Source: Verrucomicrobiota bacterium
GTDB taxonomy: Bacteria; Verrucomicrobiota; Verrucomicrobiia; CAIQCK01
Direction: 5' to 3'
Assembly: GCA_016222825.1 (NCBI GenBank)
Contig: JACRQF010000004.1
Span: 1 to 64,000 of the forward strand
Length of the DNA: 64,000 nt
Shown: in pieces, positions 35,474-44,035 of the stretch
Layout of the letters: every line of letters begins with the position of its first letter
Position numbering within the stretch: the first letter of the stretch is position 1
The notes under the pieces: model-generated
Told to the model about the DNA's origin: nothing
Seen by the model: the letters and a program-made list of their open reading frames with translations, nothing else
Databases searched by the model: none
Program-made: the position numbers and the translations under genes

Positions 35474-37165
35474 TCACCGCTTGCCCATCGTGACGAATTC
35501 CTCTTCGCTCAACACGCCGTCCTTGTTCGTGTCGAACGTCGGGAAGCGTCGGCGGCCCTCGGCTTCGTCCGGGAACTTGTGGAGATACTCCTCCAGCGTG
35601 AGCTTGCCGTCCTTGTTCGTGTCCTTGCCCTTGAACATGGTTGTGCGGTCGGGCGCGGCTTTGCCCTGCGACTTGCCTTTGGCTTTGGGCTGGCGGGGCG
35701 TGTCCACGGGCTTGCCGGTGGCGGCGGCCGTTTCGCGCGCCTTGCTCGGCGGCAGCGATTTCTGCCACGCCAGCGCCTTGGCCGTGAGATCCTTCGCCAC
35801 GTCGGGATGGCCGGCGGCGACGTTCCGCTCCTCGCCGATGTCTTTCGGGATGTTGTAGAGCTGCGCGCCGCTGCCGTCGTGGTTGACGAAGAGTTTCCAT
35901 GGGCCGTCGCGAACGGCGAGCATCGGCGGCGTGTAGTCGTCGCCCCAGACGCGGAAGAGCCATTCCCAGTGCAGTGGTTTGTGGCGCGGGCGCGACTTGC
36001 CGAGCCAGATGTCGCTCACGTCCTCGCCGTCGGGTCGCAGATCGGCCGGCAACGCCACGCCAGCCTGTTTGCAGACCGTCGGCAGCCAGTCCACGGCGCC
36101 GATGACGCTGGTGTCGTCCACGCGGCCGGCGGCGACGCGGCCGGGCCACCGCAAGAGGCCGAACGTGCGGACGCCGCCCTCATACATGCTGCGTTTGCGC
36201 GCGCGCAACGGGCCGGTGTTGCCGACGCCGGCGTTGGCGGCGTTGCCGATGTTGTAGTCCTCGGGGCCGTTGTCGCTGGAGTAGAAAACGATCGTGTTGT
36301 CGGCGAGGCCTAGTTCGTCGAGCGCAGCGAGCAGCCGGCCGACCTGTGTGTCGAGGTCGGTCAGCGACGCGCAAAAGACGCGCATCTGGCTCTTCAAGTC
36401 TTTCGCGGTGCCGGCGTATTTCTTCATCCACGGCCCGAACGCCGGGTCGTCGGCGCGCGGTTCGAGGCCGTCATAGACGGCGAGTTGCTCCGGCGTGGGG
36501 TCGAGCGTGGCGTGCGGCAGCAGCGTCCAGACGTTGAGGTAGAACGGCTTCTCCTTGTTCTCACGCAGGAACTCGATGGCGTGGTCCATGATGATGCCGG
36601 TGGACTTGCCCCACCAGTGCGGCTCCGGCTTGGCGTTCTTTTCGCGCAACTGCGGGCCGTTGGAAACGATGGTGACGTGCTTGTTGATGCCGTAAGCGCC
36701 CGGCTCCGGCGCGCCGTCGCCGCCGCCGAGATGCCATTTGCCGAAGTGGCCGGTCGTGTAGCCGGCTTGCTGGAGCAACCGCGTGATCGTCGGCACTTTC
36801 GGGTCGAGCCAGTCAGGCATGGAACGCGCCGCGTTCTGCTCGTGCGTGGCGAAGTGGCCGTGGACCAGATGCCGCGCCGGATAGTGCGAGGTCATGAACG
36901 CGCACCGGCTCGGCGAGCAGACCGTCGCCGCGACGTAGAACTGCTTGAACCACGTGCTCTGGCTGGCGAACCGGTCGAGGTTCGGCGTCTTGACGTAGGG
37001 ATGCCCGGCAAACTTCGCGTCGGCCCAGCCCTGGTCGTCGGTGAGGATGAAGATGACGTTGGGCTTCTTCTCCGCCGCGAAGGCAGAGACGAGACAGATC
37101 GTTGTAACAAGCACAGTCATCGCCAGCCACCAATGCCGGCGCATCCGAAGCGTGAATGGAGTCAT
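35474..37165 (-). CDS. Secreted sulfatase with C-terminal EF-hand pair
   Basis: 563 residues with a signal peptide (WWLAMTVLVTTICLVSAFA). Sulfatase core: KPNVIFILTDDQGW metal site, TVCSPSRCAFMTSHYPARH (Cys for formylglycine conversion), GHFGKWHLGG and FYSSDNGPE. After a Lys/Gln/Ala-rich linker near residue 490, two EF-hand loops follow, DTNKDGKLTLEEY and DTNKDGVLSEEEF, predicting calcium binding. This fusion architecture is known from planctomycete and verrucomicrobial sulfatases. It starts 24 bp after the esterase stop and is the last gene of the four-gene minus-strand operon. Confidence 0.93.
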   Translation of the reverse strand: MTPFTLRMRRHWWLAMTVLVTTICLVSAFAAEKKPNVIFILTDDQGWADAKFAGHPYVKTPNLDRFASQSTWFKQFYVAATVCSPSRCAFMTSHYPARHLVHGHFATHEQNAARSMPDWLDPKVPTITRLLQQAGYTTGHFGKWHLGGGDGAPEPGAYGINKHVTIVSNGPQLREKNAKPEPHWWGKSTGIIMDHAIEFLRENKEKPFYLNVWTLLPHATLDPTPEQLAVYDGLEPRADDPAFGPWMKKYAGTAKDLKSQMRVFCASLTDLDTQVGRLLAALDELGLADNTIVFYSSDNGPEDYNIGNAANAGVGNTGPLRARKRSMYEGGVRTFGLLRWPGRVAAGRVDDTSVIGAVDWLPTVCKQAGVALPADLRPDGEDVSDIWLGKSRPRHKPLHWEWLFRVWGDDYTPPMLAVRDGPWKLFVNHDGSGAQLYNIPKDIGEERNVAAGHPDVAKDLTAKALAWQKSLPPSKARETAAATGKPVDTPRQPKAKGKSQGKAAPDRTTMFKGKDTNKDGKLTLEEYLHKFPDEAEGRRRFPTFDTNKDGVLSEEEFVTMGKR

Positions 37166-37189
37166 GTTCGTCTCAGGATTGCGGGCGCG

Positions 37190-38164
37190 TCACTCGCCGC
37201 CCTTGAGTTTGGCGATGAGAAACTCCAAGGCGGAAGGATGCTTCACGTCGGGCGCGCCGGGATAGACCAGCTCGCACTCGACGCCGGCGCTCTTGCATTT
37301 TTCCTGCAACTTCACGCCGTAGTTCACCGTGTGCGTCGGGTCCTTCTGCGGCTGGCCGAGCGCGGGCGTGTCGCTGTAGATGAGACACACAGGCGGGTCG
37401 CCGGCGCTGACGTGCTCGATGGGAGAGTATTCCTTGATCCACGGCAGGACCGACTCGCGCGCGGCGAGAAACTCCGCAAACTGCGTGTCGCGCGACTTGA
37501 GGTTCTTCGGGTCCATGAAGCCGAACGCGTGCCCGCCGTAGCGGCTGTTCGGCGTCCATTCCTTCAACTGCTTCGGATCGAGCGAAGTCTGCGCGCCCCG
37601 CACGGCGGCGCACCACAGGCGCGTGGACTCGCGCGCGACCGGGTCGTTGCTCTTCGGGTCGGCCATGTCCTTGTGGAACGCGAGCCACAACGACGAGCAG
37701 GCGCCCGCCGAGGTGCCCGACGCGCCGATGCGCCGCTTGTCAATGTTCCACTCGCCAGCCTTGCTGCGGACGAACTGGAGCGCGCGCGCCGCGTCATGCA
37801 AGGGCCACTCAACCGGCGGCTTCACACCAGCGAGCTGCGCCTGCCACGAGTAGCGGTAGTTGATGGAAACGATGGAGATGCCGGCGTTGAGGCAGGCAAA
37901 CATGTCACGCACAAGGTTCTTGTCGCCGCCAATCCAGCCGCCGCCGTGGATGTAGAACAGCAGCGGCGCCGGTTTGTCCGACTTGGCCTTGTAGAAGTCC
38001 AGCACCTGCCGCTCGTGCGTGCCGTAGGCGACGTTGGCGAGCGTCGGCTGCGGCAGCACGGCCTTCGGTTTGGCGTCGGGCTTAGGTTTCGCCGGAGCGT
38101 CCGCGGCGAAGGCTTGCGCCGCACAGAGAGACGCGAGAATGAGGATGGACAGGGTCTTCATCAT
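37190..38164 (-). CDS. Secreted alpha/beta-hydrolase esterase, second of a tandem pair
   Basis: 324 residues from the ATG at 38164, whose codon overlaps the stop of the upstream paralogue (TAATG), indicating translational coupling. Signal peptide LILASLCAAQAFAAD, then a Lys/Pro-rich linker. Hormone-sensitive-lipase/BD-FAE-like motifs: oxyanion loop YIHGGGW, nucleophile elbow GASGTSAGAC (Ser in the second G-x-S-x-G), and a late His in APDVKHPS. It probably removes acetyl or feruloyl-type esters from polysaccharide. It is a close tandem paralogue of the next gene (about two-thirds identical by eye), and both sit between sulfatases. Confidence 0.87.
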   Translation of the reverse strand: MMKTLSILILASLCAAQAFAADAPAKPKPDAKPKAVLPQPTLANVAYGTHERQVLDFYKAKSDKPAPLLFYIHGGGWIGGDKNLVRDMFACLNAGISIVSINYRYSWQAQLAGVKPPVEWPLHDAARALQFVRSKAGEWNIDKRRIGASGTSAGACSSLWLAFHKDMADPKSNDPVARESTRLWCAAVRGAQTSLDPKQLKEWTPNSRYGGHAFGFMDPKNLKSRDTQFAEFLAARESVLPWIKEYSPIEHVSAGDPPVCLIYSDTPALGQPQKDPTHTVNYGVKLQEKCKSAGVECELVYPGAPDVKHPSALEFLIAKLKGGE

Positions 38165-39159
38165 TACTTGGCCTCCGACTTCAGTTTCTTGATGAGGTAA
38201 TCCTGCGCCGTCGCGTGCTTCACGTCGGGGGCACCGGGATAGACGAGTTCGCACTCAACGCCGACGCTCTTGCATTTCTCCTGGAGCTTCACGCCGAAGT
38301 TCGCCGTATGTGTCGGGTCCTTCTGGTCCTGCCCAAGCGCGGGCGGGGCGCTGAAGATCAGATAGATGGGCGGATCGTCCGCCGTGACGAGCGCATACGG
38401 CGAATACTCCGCGATCCACGGCAGGATGGTGTCGCGCTTGGCGAGGAACTCCTCGAACTGCGAGAGCTTCTTCGCCGGGTCGCCCTTGAAGCCGAACGCG
38501 TGGCCACCGTATTTGCTGTTCGGCGTCCACTCCTTCATCTGCTGCGGGTCGAGCGTCGTCTGCGCGCCGATCACGGCGGCACAGAAGAGGCGGGTGGATT
38601 CGCGTGCGATGGGATCCTTGCTCTTCGGGTTGGCCATGTCCTTGTGGAACGCCAGCCACAACGACGAGCACGCGCCGGCTGAGCCGCCCGATGCACCGAT
38701 GCGCTTCTTGTCAATGTTCCACTCCGCCGCCTTGCTGCGGACGAACTGGAGCGCTCGCGCGGCGTCGTGAAGCGGTCCCTTCACCGGCGGCACCACTTCG
38801 TCCGCCGTCGCTTCCGGGATGAAGCGATACTCGACTGACACCACCGAGATGCCCGCTTTGAGATAGTCGGCGACGCCGCTGACTCTGTCCTTGCTGCCGC
38901 CCATCCAGCCGCCGCCGTGGATGTAGAACAACAGCGGCGTCGGCGACGATGACTCGGCCTTCCAGAAATCGAGCACCTGCTTGGGGTGTTTGCCATAGGC
39001 GACGTTGGCCATCGTCGGCTGGGGGTTGGACGGCGCTTTGGCGGCAGGCCGTTTGGCACGCTTGTCCGACTTGGCCGCGTCGGCCGCCGAAACCATTCCG
39101 TGCGCCCACATGAGCGCCGCGCCGATCAACACACATGAAACGAATGCTCTTTTGTTCAT
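38164..39159 (-). CDS. Secreted alpha/beta-hydrolase esterase, first of a tandem pair
   Basis: 331 residues. Three ATGs in a row follow an AAGGAG ribosome-binding site; the third (39159) has the best spacing. Leader FVSCVLIGAALMWAHGMVSA. Same fold as its neighbour: FYIHGGGWMGG, GASGGSAGACSS nucleophile elbow, VEYRF strand, EYSPYALVTADDPPIYLIF and APDVKHATA with the catalytic His. Conserved segments WTPNSKYGGHAFGF and CKSVGVECELVYPG are shared with the second copy. It should act on esterified sugars in concert with the flanking sulfatases. Confidence 0.87.
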   Translation of the reverse strand: MNKRAFVSCVLIGAALMWAHGMVSAADAAKSDKRAKRPAAKAPSNPQPTMANVAYGKHPKQVLDFWKAESSSPTPLLFYIHGGGWMGGSKDRVSGVADYLKAGISVVSVEYRFIPEATADEVVPPVKGPLHDAARALQFVRSKAAEWNIDKKRIGASGGSAGACSSLWLAFHKDMANPKSKDPIARESTRLFCAAVIGAQTTLDPQQMKEWTPNSKYGGHAFGFKGDPAKKLSQFEEFLAKRDTILPWIAEYSPYALVTADDPPIYLIFSAPPALGQDQKDPTHTANFGVKLQEKCKSVGVECELVYPGAPDVKHATAQDYLIKKLKSEAK

Positions 39160-39238
39160 CATCATCTCCTTCTTGGGTTCTATTCTCTTAACACCAACGC
39201 CATTCATTTGGCGCGCGGATTTTTCGCGCGTCGCCTTT

Positions 39239-40759
39239 TCACTGTGGCGCGAAGCCTTCGCGAATTTTCCCGTCGTGACCTATGAGCGACTTCGGGTCGG
39301 CCACGCGGCCCAACGCGCGGCAACCGGGGCCGACGCCGTCAAGGCCGAGGTCGTCCTTCATCCGCTCCGCCAGTGACTGGAGCTTCTTCACCATGTCGGG
39401 ATTTTCCTTGGCGACGTTCTTCGATTCGCCGACGTCGGTGTCGAGGTTGTAGAGCTGCAATCCGCCCGGCTGGGTTTTCGCCTTGGCCTTTGCCTTGGCT
39501 TTCGCGGGCGCGGCGACACCGAGGTGCAGTTTCCACGGCCCGCTGCGGACGGCTTCCAGCTTCAGGCCTCGGAAATAATAGAACACGTCATGAACCGGTT
39601 GCTGGCTCCCGCCGGAAAGCAGCGGCCAGATGTCGCCACCGTCGAACTTGCAGCCCGCGGGTAGTTGGCCGCCGGCGAGGCGCATGAAAGTGGGCAGCAC
39701 GTCCATCATGCCGGTGATGGCGTCGCAGGCGGTGCCGGCGGGGACATGGCCGGGCCACCACGCGAGGGTTGGCACGCGCATCCCGCCTTCCCGCGTCGAG
39801 CCTTTGTTGCCGCGCAACGGCGCGTTGACGGCGCGCGCGGTGCCGCCGTTGTCGGAGGTGAAAATGACCAGCGTCTTCGAATCGAGCTTCAGCTCCCGCA
39901 ACGCATCGAGCACCCGGCCGACGCTCCAATCCACCTCCTCGACCCAGTCGCTGTAAATCCCGTTCGGCGACTTGCCGGCCCACTTCTTGCCCGGATAGAT
40001 CGGAAAGTGGACGGCCGTGTGCGGCAGGTAGAGGAAGAACGGCTTGCCGCGGTTCGCCCGGATGAACTTCACCGCCGCCGTGGTGTAACGCTCGACGATG
40101 CCCTGCTGCTCGTCTTGCTTCACGCGTGCGATGACCTTCTCGTTCTCCAGCAACGGCAGCGGCGGCTGGCTCATGCCGCGCAGGCCCGCCTCGTCGTTGC
40201 CGGTGAGGTTGGTGAGGCGCGGCTCCGGGAGCTTGTCGCCGAGATTGCTCTTGGAGCCTTCCGACGCCGGCCCCATGTCGTTCGAGTAGGGAATGCCGAG
40301 ATAGTAGTCGAACCCGCGCCGCGTCGGCAGGAACGGCGGCTGGTCGCCGAGATGCCACTTGCCGATGCAGCCGGTCGCGTAGCCGGCCTCCTTGAGCAGT
40401 TCCGCCACCGTGCGCTGCTCTGGCGTCAGGCCAACCGCGCCCGCGGGAAAGAGCACGCCGGGGATCGGCAGCACGCGCTTCGGGTAACAGCCGGTCATGA
40501 GCGCCGAACGCGACGGCGAGCAGACTGGCGCGGCGTAGAACGATGTCAGCTTGCAACCTTCCTTCGCCATGCGGTCGAGGTTCGGCGTTCGATTGAGCTT
40601 CGAGCCGAACGGCCCGATGTCCGCGTAGCCGAGGTCGTCAATGTTGATGACGATGAAATTGGGTCTCGGAGCGTCAGCCGCCGAAATAGTCCCCAGCCCG
40701 CCTGCCAGCGCTACGCCGAAACATGCACACAAAACAAATACTCGCTTGTTCATCTTCAT
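39239..40759 (-). CDS. Secreted arylsulfatase-type sulfatase
   Basis: 506 residues from the ATG at 40759 (AAGGAG precedes; the ATG at 40753 is an alternative). Leader [21 protein letters not shown]. Motifs: [20 protein letters not shown] (metal site), [19 protein letters not shown] (formylglycine Cys), [42 protein letters not shown] and [13 protein letters not shown], typical of arylsulfatase A-like family members. First gene of the minus-strand sulfatase-esterase-esterase-sulfatase operon, divergent from the lyase operon across a 127-bp shared upstream region. Confidence 0.93.
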   Translation of the reverse strand: MKMNKRVFVLCACFGVALAGGLGTISAADAPRPNFIVINIDDLGYADIGPFGSKLNRTPNLDRMAKEGCKLTSFYAAPVCSPSRSALMTGCYPKRVLPIPGVLFPAGAVGLTPEQRTVAELLKEAGYATGCIGKWHLGDQPPFLPTRRGFDYYLGIPYSNDMGPASEGSKSNLGDKLPEPRLTNLTGNDEAGLRGMSQPPLPLLENEKVIARVKQDEQQGIVERYTTAAVKFIRANRGKPFFLYLPHTAVHFPIYPGKKWAGKSPNGIYSDWVEEVDWSVGRVLDALRELKLDSKTLVIFTSDNGGTARAVNAPLRGNKGSTREGGMRVPTLAWWPGHVPAGTACDAITGMMDVLPTFMRLAGGQLPAGCKFDGGDIWPLLSGGSQQPVHDVFYYFRGLKLEAVRSGPWKLHLGVAAPAKAKAKAKAKTQPGGLQLYNLDTDVGESKNVAKENPDMVKKLQSLAERMKDDLGLDGVGPGCRALGRVADPKSLIGHDGKIREGFAPQ

Positions 40760-40886
40760 TGGCTCCTTTGTGATTCGTCTCTTTAACATCGCCGTGCCGC
40801 GTTTGGATACAGGAATTCTTTGTGCGGAAGCTCTTTTCTTGGCTCCGACAGTCCGCTAATATCCCGCGGCGTCGGATGCGACAACC

Positions 40887-41081
40887 ATGAAAACCGCTGG
40901 CACCAAACGTCATCTTCTGCTTCTCGTTTTGCCCGTGCTGCTTTTGTCGGGATGCGCCATGGAGCCGGCGGACAAGGAGTTCTTCTATCGGAGTTGGACG
41001 CGTCCCACGGGCGGCTCCGCGCCCCTCCATGAGCCTCCGCCCCAGCAGCCGTTGCCAGCGCCGCCACCTCCCGCACCTTGA
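40887..41081 (+). CDS. Small lipoprotein of unknown function
   Basis: 64 residues: a charged start, a hydrophobic stretch LLLLVLPVLLLSGC with lipobox (Cys23), then AMEPADKEFFYRSW and a Pro-rich tail ending in PPPPAP. It is therefore probably an outer-membrane-anchored short peptide. It sits just upstream of the heparinase-like lyase gene (71 bp) and directly opposite the sulfatase operon, so it may be the first gene of the lyase transcript. No function can be assigned. Confidence 0.7.
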   Translation: MKTAGTKRHLLLLVLPVLLLSGCAMEPADKEFFYRSWTRPTGGSAPLHEPPPQQPLPAPPPPAP

Positions 41082-41151
41082 TCTTCGACATCCTGGCGTG
41101 TCACCAGCGCGCCGTTTCGGCGTGACTTTCCATCACTCAACAACTGACACG

Positions 41152-44031
41152 ATGAAAACACTCACTGCGATTCTGTGGACCTTCGCCGCGTGCGCCGCAA
41201 CCGGCTTGTCGGCGGACGGCGGCGCGGTGTTCAGTTACGACTTCGAGAACGGAGCGGATGTTCGCAGATGCCCGGAGTTGCTGCTGAAAGACGTCGAGGC
41301 CGCCATCGTCGCGCCGGGCGCGGGCGGCAGCGGCCATGCGCTGCGGTTGCGCAACACCAAACCCGGCCGCTACGCGCAAGTCACCATCAAGCGGCCATTC
41401 CCGTTGCAGAAGAACCTTGTGCTGTCGTTCGATCATCGCGAGGAGGTTGAAGGCGGCGAAGCGAGCTACCTCGGTGTGCTCTTCTACGACACCGCCGGCA
41501 AGTCATGGTTCAACAGCGGTGACTTCGGACCAAAGTGGCGGCACGCCGAGATCGTGCTCGGCGAAATGCGCAGCTCCAACGGCGGCGTGCTCGCGCTCGG
41601 CAAAGTCATGGAGCGCATCAACCTCTACGGCCGCTCCAAGGGCGACACCAAGGCCGTGATGACCGTCTGGCTCGACAACATCACGCTGCGCGTGCAGCCG
41701 CCAGCGTCGCGCCAGAGCGACGAAGTGCGCACCTCCACGTCAAATCCACCGTTCTTCAACTGGCCGCGCGCCAAGGGCGAGACTAAGCTCCAGTATTCGC
41801 CCGACCCGGCTTTCCCTGACGCCAAGACCACAACCGTCAGCGTGACGCAGAATTTCCACACGCCGCCAAAGCCGCTCGGGCCGGGGCTGTGGCATTGGCG
41901 AGTCTGGACGTCGTCGGAACTGACCGAAGGTTGGTCGGAAGTGCGCCGCGTCAACATCGTGCCGGAAGCGCACCGCTTCATCACCGAGCCGGTGCCAGTG
42001 ACGAAGATCGCTGCGTCGGCGCGCCCACGCGTGATTGACCTCGCCGCCGCGCGCAAGGAACACGCCGGCAAGAGCGCTGCCGCGCTGGTGAAGTCGGCGG
42101 AGAAGCTCCATCGCAGCGGCGTGCCGAGCGACCCACCGCGCTACGCGCCGGGCAATCCCGATTGGCCGACGTGGATTGATTGGTATGGCAAGGTCCACGG
42201 CGGCATCACCAGCCGGACCGGCCGGAAGCTCCAGCAGATCGCCCAACTCGCCGCGCTCACATGTGATCCGCAGGTCGTCGCATGGGCGAAGGAGATGGCG
42301 CTCGCCGCCGCAGTATGGAACCCGAAAGGCGGCAGCGCGATGGAAGTCGGCGACATCGGTGCGCAACATCTTCTCCGCGGATTGAGTTGGTGCTACGACG
42401 CGCTCCACGACGACCTCACGGCCGACGAGCGCGCGAAGCTGCGGGCCGTCATCGTCGAGCGCGCGGAGCAGTTCTGGAAGCGCCTGAATCCTTTCCGCAG
42501 CAACGAGTTCAACAACCACGCGTGGCTCCAGACACTCGCGCTGGCCGAGGCCGGCTTCGTTCTCATCGGCGAGCACGACGAGGCCGCGGCGTGGGCGGAG
42601 TTTTCGCGCCAGCTTTATCTTGGCCGGTTCCTTTGCTGCCTCGGCTACCAAGGCGACAACAACGAAGGCATCGGCTACTGGGGCTACGGGCTTCTGTTCG
42701 TGATTGATTACGGCGACCTGATGCGGCACGTCTGCGGCATTGACCTCTTCCAGCATCCGTGGCTGAACCAGACGGCGCGGTTCCCGATGTATTGCGCGCC
42801 GCCGAACTCGTGGGCCGTCAGTTTCGCCGACACGGCCAAGCCCAACCACAGCGTCCGTGGTCCTGCCGAGCAGCGGCAGGTGCGCGACCTCGCCGTCCGC
42901 ACGCGCGATCCCTACGCGCTCTGGTATGCCGGCGCGACCAACGCCGTGGACGGTCTCGCGCCGAAGCCGCCAACCGACCTGCCGCAGTCCGTTCACTACC
43001 GTCACATCGGCTGGGTCATCTTCAACACCTCGCTCGCCGACGGCATGGAGAACTCGACGTTCGCGATGCGGAGCGGGCCGTTCTACGCCGGCCACCAGCA
43101 CGACGACCAGAACGGTTTTGTCATCCACGCCTACGGCGAAAAGCTTGCGATAGATTCCGGCTACTACGATTGGTGGGGCAGCCCGCACTTCAAGGGCTAC
43201 TCCACGCTCACCCGCGCCCACAACGCCATCATCGTCAACGGCAAGGACCAGGCCCACATGCAGAAGGGTGCCGACGGCCGTATCGGCGCCTACTTCGATT
43301 CGCCCGCCTACGGCTACACCGTCGGCGACGCCTCCAACCCCGCCGTTTATCTCGGCCAACTCAAACGCTTCGACCGCCGCGCGCTGTTCATCAAGCCGGG
43401 CTTCGTCGTCATCCACGACCTGCTGCAATCGAGCGCCGCGCCCACTCGCTACGACTGGCTGCTTCACGCCGTCGCGCCCATCGAGACCGACGCCGCTTCG
43501 CAGTCGTTCGCGCTCACTTCCGGCAAGGCCGCCCTGCGCGGACGTTTCCTTGCCCCGTCGAAGCTCACGATGACGGTGACGAAAGGCTACCCGGTCGAGC
43601 CAGTGGACGGCTACAGCACTCGGCCCGTGCCGCCGGAGAAATACGCTCACGAGTGGACATTGACGACCACGCGCACCGCGCCAGCCGAAAACGAAGACAT
43701 CGTCACTGCCATGCAGATCCGCCGACTCGCGCCCACCACCGATCCGGAGGCGCGCATGGAGTCGCTGAAAGCCGCCAACGCATTCGGCATTCGCATCGCC
43801 GTCGGCGACGACACGCACATCATTCTCTTCCGCCAGCGCGACGCGAAAAACACGATGAGCGGCGATGAACTGGAGAGCGACGGCGACGCAGCCGCCATCC
43901 GCTTCGACACGCAGAGCGGCACTGTGCGGAGCGCGTTTGCCACCGGAGCTACTCGGCTGCGTTTCCGCGGCAAGGAGCTGTTCCGCAACGCCACGCCGAC
44001 GGATTGGTCGCTGCCTGCCGAAAGGAAATGA
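41152..44031 (+). CDS. Heparinase II/III-like polysaccharide lyase, multidomain secreted
   Basis: 959 residues from the ATG at 41152 (signal peptide FAACAATGLSAD); the longer frame from 41029 is not needed. Residues 22-185 look like a carbohydrate-binding beta-sandwich. Residues 190-300 resemble a fibronectin-like domain (PFFNWPRAKGETKLQYSPDP...GLWHWRVW). Residues about 310-600 are an alpha/alpha toroid (DUF4962/heparinase type) with NNHAWLQ near 453 and GDNNEGIGYWGYG. The C-terminal beta-sheet half has HQHDDQNGFVIHAYGEKLAI (near 646) and RAHNAIIVNG, as in heparinase II-family lyases. It should cleave uronic-acid-containing polysaccharide by beta-elimination. The substrate is not determined. 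Confidence 0.85.
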   Translation: MKTLTAILWTFAACAATGLSADGGAVFSYDFENGADVRRCPELLLKDVEAAIVAPGAGGSGHALRLRNTKPGRYAQVTIKRPFPLQKNLVLSFDHREEVEGGEASYLGVLFYDTAGKSWFNSGDFGPKWRHAEIVLGEMRSSNGGVLALGKVMERINLYGRSKGDTKAVMTVWLDNITLRVQPPASRQSDEVRTSTSNPPFFNWPRAKGETKLQYSPDPAFPDAKTTTVSVTQNFHTPPKPLGPGLWHWRVWTSSELTEGWSEVRRVNIVPEAHRFITEPVPVTKIAASARPRVIDLAAARKEHAGKSAAALVKSAEKLHRSGVPSDPPRYAPGNPDWPTWIDWYGKVHGGITSRTGRKLQQIAQLAALTCDPQVVAWAKEMALAAAVWNPKGGSAMEVGDIGAQHLLRGLSWCYDALHDDLTADERAKLRAVIVERAEQFWKRLNPFRSNEFNNHAWLQTLALAEAGFVLIGEHDEAAAWAEFSRQLYLGRFLCCLGYQGDNNEGIGYWGYGLLFVIDYGDLMRHVCGIDLFQHPWLNQTARFPMYCAPPNSWAVSFADTAKPNHSVRGPAEQRQVRDLAVRTRDPYALWYAGATNAVDGLAPKPPTDLPQSVHYRHIGWVIFNTSLADGMENSTFAMRSGPFYAGHQHDDQNGFVIHAYGEKLAIDSGYYDWWGSPHFKGYSTLTRAHNAIIVNGKDQAHMQKGADGRIGAYFDSPAYGYTVGDASNPAVYLGQLKRFDRRALFIKPGFVVIHDLLQSSAAPTRYDWLLHAVAPIETDAASQSFALTSGKAALRGRFLAPSKLTMTVTKGYPVEPVDGYSTRPVPPEKYAHEWTLTTTRTAPAENEDIVTAMQIRRLAPTTDPEARMESLKAANAFGIRIAVGDDTHIILFRQRDAKNTMSGDELESDGDAAAIRFDTQSGTVRSAFATGATRLRFRGKELFRNATPTDWSLPAERK

Positions 44032-44035
44032 ACTT

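Noticed and set aside
40760..40886. Promoter pair in the divergent sulfatase/lyase region
   Set aside because: A TAATAT at 40857-40862 is present, but candidate -35 boxes are poor or wrongly spaced, so no site is claimed.
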